64,000 nt of DNA from Valencia hispanica (taxonomy: Eukaryota; Chordata; Actinopteri; Cyprinodontiformes; Valenciidae): assembly GCA_963556495.2 (NCBI GenBank), contig OY747712.1, forward strand, positions 10,610,081-10,674,080. Direction: 5' to 3'. The notes beneath the pieces are model-generated. The model had not been told where the DNA came from and ran no database searches. It saw only the letters and a list, made by a program, of their open reading frames with translations. The position numbers and the translations under genes were made by a program. Below are positions 9,740-21,145 of this stretch, piece by piece; within the stretch, counting starts at the first letter, position 1, and every line of letters starts with the position of its first letter.

Positions 9740-11165
9740 ATTTAAATAAACTGAACTGTTGGATGATGATTGTTGATACAGCTGCTGCCCCAATAATCTG
9801 CCCCAAATCTGGCCCTTCACAAGCAGACATTTGATTAATAGTGTCTTTCACATTCAAGGTAAGACGATTGTTATCACACCATGTCACAAAGCGGTCCACC
9901 AGCTCTCTGTATTCAGCTTCTTGTTCATCTCTGATACACCCGACAATTGCAGAGTCATCTGAGTATTTTTGCAGATTAGGTCTCTGATTAGTACTGGAAG
10001 TCTGAGGTGTACAGAGTGAAAAGGAATGGTGAGAGTACGGTCCCCTGTGGTGCTCCTGTGCTGCTGACCACCTGGTTTGACACACAATTCTTCAGTCTCA
10101 CAAATTGTGGTCTGTTGGTCAGGTAGTCATTGATCCAGGCGATTGTTGAGGGCTCCACCTGTGTCTTCAGGAGTTTCCGACAAAGCAAATCAGGCTGAAT
10201 TGTGTTAAATGCACTGGAGAAATCAAAGAACATGATCCTCACAGTGCTGCCTGCTTTGTCCAGATGACAGTGGGTTGGTTGAAGCAGGTGGATGATGGCA
10301 TCTTCAACCCCAACTCCACAGCGATAAGCAAACTGCAGCGGGTCCTGATATGTTCTCGTTTGCTTATTCAGGGGGGGCAACAGGAGTCTTTGAAGCACCT
10401 TTATGATCTGGGATGTCAGGGCAACAGGTCTATAGTCACTGATGGCTGAGTCCTTTGGTATTTTGGGACTGGAACAAGGCAGGATGTCTTTCACAACACT
10501 GGAACCTTCTCCTGAGTTAGACTAAGGTTGAAGAGGTGCTGGAGAATCCCACAGAGCTGCTCTGCACAGGCCTTCAGGACTCTGGGGCTGACACCATCTG
10601 GACCTGCAGCCTCAGTCTCTCCAGCTGGCTCTTCCCCTAACTTCTAAAGACACATGGAAGGGGGAGGCAATGGGGGTAGCAGCATCTCCTGACTTAGTTG
10701 AAGTCAAACTTGTGGAAACAGAAGAGTCCATGACTGAGGTGAAGGATAAAACATCCGAGTTGTGACAGGAAAGCTGTGGGTCAGAGGAAGGTGGAATGTC
10801 TGTTTGGCTGGGGACAAGAGAGGGGAATGCTGAGCTAGTTCCTGAACTGAATCTAATGAAGAATGTGTTCAGTTCATTGGCTCTGTCCAGACTTCTATCC
10901 AATCCTTCCTGTCCTTAAAGCCTGTGATCTTTTCATTCCTGACCAGACATCTCGGATATTGTTCCTCTGTAGTTTGTTCTCCAGCTTCTTCCTGTATGCC
11001 TCCTTGCTGTCTCTGATCTTGACCTTAAGTTGCTTCTGTATACTCCTCAGTAATTCCTTGTCTCCCTCCCCGAAGGCTCTTTTTTCTTGTTAAATAGTTC
11101 CTTCAGGTCACTGGTGATCCATGGTTTGTTATCAGGGAAGCATCATATAGTTCTGTTCTTACATA
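9740..11165 (-). mobile_element. Rex1/CR1-like LINE, degenerate, endonuclease-linker to RT palm
   Basis: Minus-strand reading gives, in order: a linker (DNKPWITSDLK near 11130, then a Lys/Arg-rich helix and SLDRANELNTFF near 10880); the RT fingers (SAISDYRPVALTSQ); palm motif A (FFDFSSAFNTIQP near 10210); the STGAPQGTVLSPFLFTLYTS block; and KYSDDSAIVG near 9960 (canonical YADD/YSDD). Frameshifts separate 10612-10902, 9988-10494 and 9738-10085. The same family occurs at 59338-60040. It is not functional. Confidence 0.8.
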
Positions 11166-11169
11166 AATG

Positions 11170-11800
11170 ATGTATTAAAAGAACAATAAAAGCATAAAAC
11201 ACAATATTAGAGACACATATGACATTCCAGCTATTATTAGTCACTTACTCAAAGGCAGCTCTGGGTTTTTATCCTTGATTTAAAGGAACTCAGTGTTTCA
11301 AAAGCTTTGCAGTGGTTTGGAAGTTTGTTCCAGATAAGGGGAGCATAAAAACGGAAAGCTGCTTCTAAATTTTTGCTTGGGATTCTGGGGAGTAGTAGAG
11401 TAGAGTTCGAAGACTTGAGTGGTCTGGAGGGTTGGTATAGTGACATTAGATCTTCAAATTACTTTGGTACTAAGCCATTCAGTGATTTATAAACTAATAA
11501 AAGTATTTTGAAGTCTATTCTCAGAGCCACAGGGAGCCAGTGTAAGGACTTTAGAACTGGGCTGATCTGCTCTACTTTCCTGGTTCTAGTGAGAACCCGA
11601 GTAGCAGCGTTCTGGATCAGCTGCAGCTGTCTGATTGACTTTTTAGGCAGACCTGTGAAGACGCTGTTGCAGTAATCAATATGACTAAAGATAAACGCAT
11701 GGATGAGTTTTTGGAGGTCCTGTTGCGAAAACAGTACTTTAATCCTAGAAATGTTCTTCAAGTGATAGAAGGCTGACCTTGTTATTGCCTTTATTACTCA
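11170..11800 (-). mobile_element. L2-type LINE fragment, RT C-terminus and 3' end
   Basis: Two minus-strand frames give [40 protein letters not shown] and, after a shift near 11455, FRFYAPLIWNKLPNHCKAF. It is closely related to the elements at 25088-25595 and 25984-30716. It is heavily 5'-truncated and lies directly beside the Rex1-like element. Confidence 0.8.
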
Positions 11801-12639
11801 CTGCCTCTGTGAAGAACACATCTTTATTATTTTATATAATCTCTATCCTGCTTTAGAAATCAGCTTGACTATTTTATAAGTTTCAGCAGACTGGTCTTGT
11901 TTGTGGTCTAAACAAACGTAAACATCTTCAGAGGAACATGTTTTTGTCCAATCTGTATGACAGACAACAAAGAAGCTGTTTGTGACAAAGCTGCCTGTTT
12001 GCTTCTGCGCTCAGTAGATGCGATGCAATATTTAAAGTTATTCCGCTATTCATGGTGCTGCTGCTGTGATGTTGGTTGCTGCGTGACCACTTCCAACAGA
12101 AATGTCAAACAGAAGGGCAGAGATGTGCTGCAGAGGCGGGAAAAATATTCCCCTAATGATGACAAGAAACACGACTAATTGTCTGACCTTGAAGATGCAG
12201 AGCAGACCAAAATCCTCAAGTGGATCAGACTAGATTCGGATCGTGATCTTCCGACAGGACTCAAGTTGTTTTTTGTACCATTCAGAATACTTTTTTTTGC
12301 ATTTCATGAAAACTTATTTATCCGACTAAAGGTCCCAACAGAGTTTTTTTTCTGCACCTGCTTTGATAAGATCTGACACCTAATTTATTTCTACTGTTGG
12401 ATGTGGTTAAAATGACTTACTCATAAATTCAGCTTTGTTTTGAAATTACTCTCTATCTTCTATCGCCAGAAATGCTGAGGAGTTTAACTGCAGTATAATA
12501 AAACCAACGACTAATCATTACTGTACTTCAATCAAGATATTATTCCCACCTTCACTCATTCTCTCCAGAGCTGTAATCACATTTGGGGCCTTTTTTTCTT
12601 GTGACACCAAAACAACATGTGATAACATTTTATAAACAT
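11801..12639. other. No gene or repeat recognised
   Basis: The stretch is AT-rich and unique-looking. Two short plus-strand ORFs (11957-12178 and 12179-12376) have no recognisable domain or splice context and are not called. Confidence 0.4.
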
Positions 12640-14505
12640 GCAAGGCTTGCAGAAGTATTCATGCCCTCATAACTTTGTCATATTTTGTCATGTCATAAAT
12701 AAAACGTAAAGTTTTCTAGAATCAGTTTCCTTTGTGATGACAGCTACATTTAATTTGGATGGTGTTTTTACCTTATTCATTTGTCTCAGAGATTTAATTT
12801 CTGTCCAGTCTTCTTTGCAGAATGGTTCAGGCGCCGTCAATTTGGATACAAAACATGTGCAAACATCAGTTTTTAAGCCTTACCATAGCTTCTCATTTGG
12901 ATTTAGCTCTGGACTTTGACTGGGCCACTCTGGCACATGTTTTGATCTAAACCAGTTGATTGTAGCTCTGGCTGTGTGTTCAGGGTTGTTTTCATGCTTT
13001 AATACCGAACTATGGGGTGCTGTTTGTGAAGTTACCAAGTCAAAAATTAACAGCAACAATTTTAGCTATTTAGCTTAATCAGCGAAAAAAAATGGGGGTT
13101 CATTTTTCAAAGCCACATTTCTGTCCATGTTTATTTATTTATTTACAAATCACAGTTTCAAACTAAATATTTAGTTAACAAGCTAAATATTTTGCTTCAA
13201 ATTAAAAAATTTATTAGCAAGATATTGTCTAGATAAATATTTAGCTAGTAAGCTAAACTGGCTATCCAAATATTTAGCTTCAAACTAAATATTTAGTTAC
13301 CAAGCTAAACTGGGTAGATACATATTTAGCTATTATGCTAATTCACTTGCCGATAAGGAGACTGGACTACCAAAATAAAAGCTGGGTCTTGCAAACCTCT
13401 ATGTAAACTGGAGGCGAGACTGTATATTTTTGCTTATGTCACCTCTTTATAACTGTTTATTTTCCTCCTAACATGTTCAACATTTCAGCTGAAAACGTAG
13501 GATGAGCCGTTTTAACAGCGAGGCAGGCGTTCACCAATGGATTTACATCAACAGTGACTTCACAAGACCCAGCTTCTGTTTTGATAGTTCACTTCCACTT
13601 CTCTGCAAGTGAATTCGCATATTAGCTAAATATTTAGCGCAGAGTCAAATATTTAGTTTGAAGCTATATATTTAATTAACCAGCTTAGCTTGCAAGCTAA
13701 ATATATATCTTCAAACTAAATATTTGACTGGTTAACTAAATGTTTAGCTAGCAAGCTAAAATATTTAGTTTGAAACTGTGACATTAAGAAATGAATATAT
13801 AACATGGACCCAAATATGACTTTAAAAAATGAACCCCCATTTTTCTTCTATTACTGGCTAAATAACCCAAATTATTGCTATTAATTTTTGACTATGTAAC
13901 TTTACAAACAGCACTGCATAAAACCCACCACCCCAGTCCCAAGACTGCGGCAACCTCTACCTGTTTTTTTTCAGGATTGGCGTGTATTTAGCTCCATTCA
14001 TCTTCTCTTCAACTCTGACCAGCATCCCAGTCCCTGCTGAAAAAAAAGGCATCCCCACAGCATGATGCTGCCACCACCACAATGTTTAGCATTGCACTTT
14101 CAGGGTGACATGCATTGTTACTTTTCCTGCACTTACAAAATCAGTTTTGGTGTTATCTGACCTGAGCTTTTCACACGTTTGCTGTGGGTCATGCATCTAG
14201 ATCTTTGCAGCTCCTCCAGAATAACTATGAGCCTCTTCACTGCATCTCTGGTTTCTGGCTGGACTTATCAGTTTAACCTCTTGGGTTTTCTTTCATAATC
14301 TAACTTCTTCACTACATTCTTTTTTGTTCCTTGCTTTTTATGATGCCGTTTGTTCACTGATGTTCTCGAACAAACCTCTTCACAGGAGCTGTTCACGAAT
14401 TTGGTAATTGGTTGTACTAGTTTTTATTAAGGGGTATCAGATTGAAGGGGGCTAAATACAAATACAAGCCAGAGTTTTATTTATTTATTTGTAAAGGAAA
14501 TGCTT
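12640..14505 (-). mobile_element. Tc1-like transposon relic, split by a foldback element
   Basis: The left terminus AAGGCTTGCAGAAGTATTCATG at 12641 is a known Tc1-type fish terminus. On the minus strand, 14049-14090 encode AKHCGGGSIMLWGC, the Tc1 transposase signature around the second catalytic Asp region. Decayed antisense transposase continues to about 14480. The 910 bp element at 13011-13920 interrupts it. Many substitutions and indels make it inactive. Confidence 0.8.
13011..13920. mobile_element. Foldback MITE of 910 bp with TA target and AAATATTTAG array
   Basis: The ends are inverted: TATGGGGTGCTGTTTGTGAA at 13011 pairs with the complement of the sequence ending at 13920. Homology continues inward for about 380 nt per arm (13011-13391 against 13563-13920), leaving a 171 nt loop. 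TA sits at both borders, as for Tc1/mariner insertions. The arms carry about a dozen variants of CTAAATATTTAG. There is no ORF. It lies inside a Tc1 relic. A half copy is at 53824-54007. Confidence 0.8.
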
Positions 14506-16420
14506 GAGAATCCCAGAAGGGTGTGTTTGTAACTTAACAAATGACGAAAAACCTTAAAAAGATACAAAGTACTATCTCCACTGTAATGCTCTTTTAAATA
14601 GGCTATGTCAATGTGGAGATGCATTACGGGTTTCCCTTTCCATGCTGCGCTTGCTGAATAAACAGCCAGCATCGAACTTCTATGTCTAGATAAGAACATC
14701 AGTCTAAAGTTTTTAATTACAGATCTAATCTCTTTGTTAAGTTACCAAAGTAACTCAGTGTCTGAGCTGTTTTTAACCCGCTGCTTCACACAAACATGAG
14801 GATGAGTCACAGTTGTACGTGATGGGAGTTGTTTCGAACACAAATGAATTCTGATGTTTTTTCATCCAAAGCACAAAATGATAACGCCTTCCTCACTATG
14901 AATATTATCATGTGCCATCATCTGATTTCTGACTCTGACACATTTATTTCTGCATAAATCCAATGTAGTTTTTCAGGCAAACATGCCAAACAGCTGCAGA
15001 AATTAGTGATGCAAATAATGAGTTTAACCAAAGTTAGTGATGCTGCCTGGTAATTCTGTTGGGTTTTCATCCTTCGGCTGCTATACGTCTTCCATTGGCT
15101 GATTTGATTGGAAATTTAGGTTTACAAGAAGGTTTGTTGCAATCTTAGAAAATGTAAATTTTTTATTGATTTTTATAAGTTTTAACAAGTAGGGGGAGTT
15201 TACTGGGTCGGTGTATTCTATAGTTAGTGGCCTTCTTGTTAGTCTGCTGGTCAGTGTGGCTTCCTTTGGAGAATATTTAGCAATGAGAGAAAAAGAAACA
15301 AGGATGGAGATAGGTTGAATAAAGTCTGTCCACTGGTTCCAATTATCTTTTTTTTTTGTTTGAACTTTAACTGGGTCATTCTGTTGTAGCTCTGGCGGTA
15401 TAATTAGGACAATATTCTGTTAGAAGGTGAGTATCTGCTCCAGTCTTAAAGGTCTCATTCACTAATGTTTTGCAATAAATTTGCTGTGGTCTCTATTATG
15501 AAAGAATTCCCTGTGAGTCGCTTTCTGTGTAAAAAATGCTCCAGTTTCAGGTGGGTGAAGTTTGTCAGGGGAGTGGGTGTGTGGAAAACGACAGGATTAC
15601 AACTCTTACTCGTCAACATTCATGATATGCAACGTCTCAACTCAGATTGGCTAATAGAAATGCGACTCTTATGCTGCCTTCGAGCAAATAACTAACTTAT
15701 GATTCTACTTTGCTGGTGGTGTTCCAAAGACAAATTCCAAATGTTTGTTCCTCACCTCTTCTTTTTTGGGTAAAAAAAGAGCAACGGTAATGTGTTAGCT
15801 CCACAAATAACACACACCCAAGTGTTCTGTCATGTTGTGGAGTTGCTAATAGTTAGCTTATACTGCAGGCTGTTGTTTTGAATTTTTTTTTTATTTATAA
15901 AAAAAAAAAAGTTTCTCCAAGGTCTGTGCATTCAAGCGATTACATTTTTAAGATGCAATTTCTCCAGCTTTAGACTTTTCTGGTAATCAAAAAATATGAT
16001 GGTTTAAGGACCTGAAACAGTTCCCTCAACCCCTCACTCTCAACAATTCTGAGGTTGGCAGTCCTTAATTCTGAAATTCACCACCGCTTGGTCCAACTCA
16101 TGCTTCTTGGTAGCTTGATGGTCAAAAATTAAATAATAGAATAACATTCATTCATTTTGAATGAAGTAACCACGAGGAAGTTATATAATGTCAGTATACC
16201 TGTGTTTATCCTAGGTGCATTTGTGGATGAACATTGTGGATGGACATTGAAGATGTGCTTTTATGAAGGTGACCAAGGTCCTGTTTTCCCCTGGCATGTC
16301 CACGTTTCATGTGCTATCCGTTGCACCTGGGCGGATTTCATAGATTGATAAAAATGTCCAGGTTTTCATTGTCTTTAAGGGGACCAATAAGCATACATAA
16401 ATTGACTGGTGCGATGCATC
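14506..16420. other. No gene or repeat recognised
   Basis: Mostly AT-rich single-copy-looking DNA with poly-T and poly-A runs at 15882-15911. Small ORFs such as 15465-15695 show no domain, no splice sites and no bias. Confidence 0.4.
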
Positions 16421-18775
16421 CAATATGACACCCTTTCTCTCATTTGTTGTCCTCCTCGAACTGCTGCCTAGTGGCTGGTTCTGATCCGTTCATAGACACA
16501 ACAGACAGCGGGCTGTGGTGCATCACGCTGCCCTGCGCCTTGCAACTGTTTTCAGGATATCAAAGCGCGAGTGTAGCTTTCCAGACGAACAGAGCTGGCA
16601 TTTGTGTTTCTGTGTGTGACAAAGATCCAGTAGGTCTACATGGACACAAAAGCCAAAATAATACTGTGCAAAGTGAGCGTTCATCTATAAAGTAGGCACT
16701 TTGTATTGTCTTTTTGAGAATGCTGCTTTTTACTTTTATTATTACATTGAAAAGAAAATACTTGTTTTCTCAGAATGTAATTTCAGATTTTTGTTTACAT
16801 TTTGCGCAGTATGACCTGAAAAGTGAGCTATTATTGTTACTGGTAAATGTTCTAATTCGGAAGAGTAATTATTTCTACTATTAATTAATTTCCAAAGATT
16901 TTAAAGTCATTTGTGTACTTTTAAAAGCGTATCTGAAGTTCGTTATGTCACTGTTCATTGTAATCACAGCACAGAACATTCAGTAAGTACTGTAATGTTG
17001 ATTGTATTACACTCCTTGTTCTGCTTTGTTGTTTTTGTACCGGTGTTGCTATTCCAGCTTCCACGGTCTTGTCACTTCCTATGAAAAGCTCGGATGAACC
17101 ATGGTTGGAGTTACATGCAGAGAAATTCGATTTACCAATCGCATCATCTGAGTGCCTTAGCTCGATTACTCTAACTTTAATTCAGTTCGACTTCAGTCAG
17201 ACTAAGGTGTATAGGCCTACATGCATTTCAAAAGTCCGACTTCAATCGGAATAAGGCAATAATTCGACCTTCTCTTAGTGCATGTAAATGCACTGAGTGA
17301 CAGGGGAAACATGACTGCTTCTTGAAGTGATACGCGCACAGACACTGGTTTCCGCGACACATGCGTCGATGCATCAGCGTTGCTCCACCCATCACTACTG
17401 GAAACAACCTCGTCAGTCAGCCTGGAAGGTCCTACCTCCAATCTTTGCCTCTGTCTGTGCGCCCTCCACCTTAAACCCCCAGTATGCTACCTCTCTGGCG
17501 TGAGAGGCGGGAGGACTTCTGTCTTTATTCATGCTTGAACGATAAACAAGCCTCCAGTCACTTGGTGGCAGCAGTGCTCAAACTAATCAACATGCTGCCA
17601 GTTCAACCCAGCAGAAGTAGTCTACACAGACACACCAGTGTACAGGCTGATGGAGTAGCAGGGCTCTATGATGTTCGCAATGTAGGAAAGGTGGACGGAA
17701 TCGCAGAATTTAACAAACAAAATGAAAATACACAAAACGCTGTTTCTGTAGTGTTATAGCGGTTGCAGCTCCTGCACCTGTTGCTACCTGGTTAGGCGTT
17801 GTTGGGTCGGCCCTCCTCTCCACACAGACAGAATGAACGGGTCAGGCATGGCGGAAAAAAAAAAATCACAGACACACAGACATCCTTCATATAATAAAAA
17901 AACCCCTCCAAGCTTAGCACAAGGGTCAGGGCTAGCGATGTTTGTGAATCGGCAGAACAATCTTCTATAGGCTCTGTCAGCTCACGGGCTGAAAGGTTTG
18001 CAGCTACATGAGAGCTAAACACAAAAAGACTGACATGTCATGTATTTCAGTGGAGTCTGGGACAGAGTTAGGAAATAAAAATGAACAAATGTCCCGATCA
18101 TTATGGAAGCGAGGACGAGGATTTACTGTTTCCAGGTCTCTTTATTATACATGTTTTAATGCTGAGTTCAAATAAAGCATTTTTAAAGGGAGATTTTCTT
18201 GTATAAAAGGTGAAAAAGATGAGATTCTCTGTTTGGCACAACATTTTTCAGTTCTTTAAAAATGGGAAATGCTTAAACCCGAGCACAGTCATTTGTGAAA
18301 ATATTTGTGAATAACAGTAAAAATGTGGGTCTCTTAGGCTATTGATTTCTTCAATTATTTTATTTCACTTCATAATTATACACTCTTTGGTTAATAAAAA
18401 TTGTCAGAATGGAAAAAGTGGAATTTAGAAAAATAAAAATGGAAAAAGTGGAATTTTGGAAAAAAATAAAACGACTAAAAAATAAAACTGCAACAACTTC
18501 AATTTTAAGTTGTTGCAGCTCATTTTATTAATTTGTTTGCAGAATGCTGATTGATTGCACGCAGATGCCAGTGGTTTGTACAGATAAATAATTATATATT
18601 ATCAGGTTTTGAATAGTATTTCAGTTCAGGGTAGCTTGAGGAAATTTATGTTCCCTGGGGGGTGGGGGCATGACACATAATAATTGAGCAAGTGAACAAT
18701 TGCTATAAGGTAATTAATCTGCTTCTGGTTTTCAATTGTTTTCTCTTCGTGGGTTAAGAAAGCATGACAAATACA
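16421..18775. other. No gene recognised; parts look like decayed DNA transposon
   Basis: The 17200-17310 part (CTACATGCATTTCAAAAGTC and GTGCATGTAAATGCACTGAG) resembles ends of old non-autonomous elements, but no pair of termini could be matched. Other short ORFs are not supported. The 18370-18490 stretch repeats GGAAAAAGTGGAATTT twice. Confidence 0.35.
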
Positions 18776-18975
18776 AACCTATGCTACATTTTTCAGACTT
18801 TTATTTGTGAAACATTTCGAAGCAATGTATAATTTTCCAATTCGGAATTATGCAATACTTTATGTTGGTCTGTTTCATAATATGTCAATAAAACACACTG
18901 GAGTTTAAGGTTGTAACGTGAAAAAAATCTAAAAGACTTCAAGCAATATGCTTACTTTTGCAAAGCAACATCTAT
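18776..18975 (+). mobile_element. Tc1-like element, terminal fragment
   Basis: TTTATGTTGGTCTGTTTCAT, then AATAAAACACACTGGAGTTT, then GTTGTAACGTGAAAAAAATC and finally GCTTACTTTTGCAAAGCA match the end region of the fish Tc1 family whose other terminus is seen at 12641. No transposase sequence remains to the left. Confidence 0.6.
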
Positions 18976-20221
18976 AGATATGACCGCTGTTATCTGTATA
19001 TCCATCTATATATCCTGCGCTTTCACCCATCTGATCTAACATCTAAATTTATATATCTACCAGGACTTTGTGCAAACATCTAAAGCTTGCAAAGAAGCAC
19101 ATTTTAAAAGAGAGATTAGAATAAAAAAGTCAGGTTTCCAGATGTAAAATGAGGAACAGAAAAGTATCAGATGAGCTCTTTGGAGTTTGACCTGGGTAAA
19201 ACTTTGATGATGGATTCTTTCGTTAGTAACATATTTGTACAAGAAGGGAAATGCAAACCATCTGCCAAAGGATTTCATTCATCTTTGAATACATCTTTGC
19301 ACTTGCAGAACCTGCCAACATTTTCAGGTACCAAGCTCATTTCCTCTGAAAACACTTTTTGGTTGCTCTTAGTGCTTCAGATCCCACAAAGATATCTCCT
19401 CCTAGAAAGATCTATAATGAATGTATTAGATATCCCCCAAGCCGCCTTTTTTCACAGACTTGATTGGTTTTCTGATTTGAAATGTCTGATAGCTCAGAAG
19501 AGAAGAAAGGCACTTAAATCCAACTTCCTAAGTGTTTGACAGAAGTCACACCCTCCCTTGCGGCTCTGAGGGAAGCAGACGCATTTTGAATAAGATGTAG
19601 AAATCAGACAGATCCACAAAAGAACACAGGAAACAAAACAACAGACTGTACTACCTTCTACATGCTTCTGCTTCAAAAGCTCGGATGCTTTTTCATGTCA
19701 GGAACCCCACGACGAAGCGCTCCAGAACATAGATGAACATTTTCACAACATGTTTTCTTCACAAAGACAAGCTAAGGGCATTGTTGTCATTACACATGAT
19801 GTTGAATATGAAGCATAATTGTCTATGTTGCTGGAGGGGAGGTACTGTAACTGTAGTAGAGTAGAATTCATTACCCACACGTCTTTTGGTCTCAGCATGA
19901 TGCTTCGAAGCCACTGAATGATAAACTGACTGCGGTTTGTGAGGAGGCCTTTTGAGCACTGGCTTCCCTCTGATGTCTGTGGTTCACTTCATTTTGATAT
20001 TATGTTCCTCTTTAGTTGAGGAAGGAATCCAGATTTTCAGAACCACCAGCACTTAAGGAGTTCCTGCAGACAAGAGTTTACCACTTTAAAAAGTTACGAC
20101 AGCTGCACAAATTTGCTTTTAGCTCTGGCAGAAAATGAGAGTTTGCAGGCAGCCTTCTGCTGAATCTAAAGTTAAAGCAAGTTTTACATTTGGTGCTGAT
20201 GTTGCTAATCAAATTCACTTC
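18976..20221. other. No gene or repeat recognised
   Basis: AT-rich DNA. The plus ORF 19171-19539 (122 codons) has no recognisable domain and no close neighbours that would make an exon chain, so it is not called. Confidence 0.35.
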
Positions 20222-20682
20222 GTGATCATTATCAGCAAGTTTGGCCACCTCTGCAAAAGCAAGAGTTTGGACAGTTTGTTTCTCTGAAGCACACAGGTGT
20301 GTGTTGACAGAATACCAATTTGGAAAGACATCAGCAATAACCTCAGGGAATATGTTGTTACCAATTAATCTGGGAAGGTTTATAAGGCAACTTGCAGACA
20401 GGTTGAAGTCCATCGTTCTACAGAGACAAAGATTATTAAGAAGTGGCTGCCCCAGGAAATTAAGCCCATGGTCAGGTTGTGCAAAACTCAGATAAATTGA
20501 ACAAAACCCAAGAGTCTCATCTTACTGACACTATATGCCCCAGTGAGCATGTGAAAGTTGATGACAGTGCCGTTTGAAAAAGACTAAACAAGTATGGCTT
20601 ATTTGAAAAGGTTGCCAGCAGAAACCCTCTTCTCTGAAAAACAACATGGCAACTTGATCCATTCATCAATCAATCAATCCAT

Positions 20683-20762
20683 CTATCCATCCATCCATCC
20701 ATCCATCCATCCATCCATCCATCCATCCATCCATCCATCCATCCATCCATCCATCCATCCAT

Positions 20763-20798
<36 letters not shown>

Positions 20799-20803
20799 CC
20801 ATC
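20683..20803. repeat. (ATCC)n microsatellite
   Basis: Nearly pure ATCC repeats with one CGTCC interruption near 20788. It adjoins the 3' end of a minus-strand LINE tail and probably grew from that tail. The apparent His-Pro-Ser-Ile repeat protein read across it is an artefact. Confidence 0.9.
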
Positions 20804-20990
20804 AACCAACCAATCAATCTTTATCTGTATAGCACTTTAAAACACCCATAAGCTGAATCAAAGTGCTTCACAGTATTAAGAAAAGTAAAACATAAAAAGT
20901 ACAAGAAAGTTAAAAAACTGTCAAAACAGAGAATAGAAGCATAAACAGTAGTAATATCATACATTATATGTATATGTATACATTCATGTA
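20804..20990 (-). mobile_element. LINE 3' end fragment nested in Tc1
   Basis: CAATCTTTATCTGTATAGCA, then CAAAGTGCTTCACAGTATTA, is the reverse complement of the common LINE terminus AAGTGCTTTATAAATAAAG seen at 34370-34400. Only the last 190 nt are present. Confidence 0.6.
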
Positions 20991-21145
20991 TCCAATCAAA
21001 GCACAAGACAAAAAAAGTCATTTGGCCATAATGCATGGCACCATGTCTCCAGAAAACTGAACAGACAAAAAAAACATCATGTCAACTGTCAAGCACAGTG
21101 GTGGAGGGATGATGATTTGGGCTTGTTTTGCAGCTAAAGGATGAA

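Larger units (their letters stand above)
20222..21145 (+). mobile_element. Tc1-like transposase relic, interrupted by a LINE tail
   Basis: Decayed plus-strand transposase sequence runs from about 20222 (GATCATTATCAGCAAGTTTG) through the helix-turn-helix region (GAAGTCCATCGTTCTACAGA) to [15 protein letters not shown] near 20600. It resumes at about 20990, and 21088-21135 encode VKHSGGGMMIWACFAA, the Tc1 signature. Stops and shifts are frequent. The (ATCC)n tract and LINE tail at 20683-20990 split it. Confidence 0.8.

Noticed and set aside
13160..13770. Regularly spaced repeats that might suggest a CRISPR array
   Set aside because: The units are short, palindromic, irregularly spaced and inside an inverted repeat in a eukaryotic genome.
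20594..20851. ORF with a long His-Pro-Ser-Ile repeat
   Set aside because: It is the translation of the (ATCC)n microsatellite.
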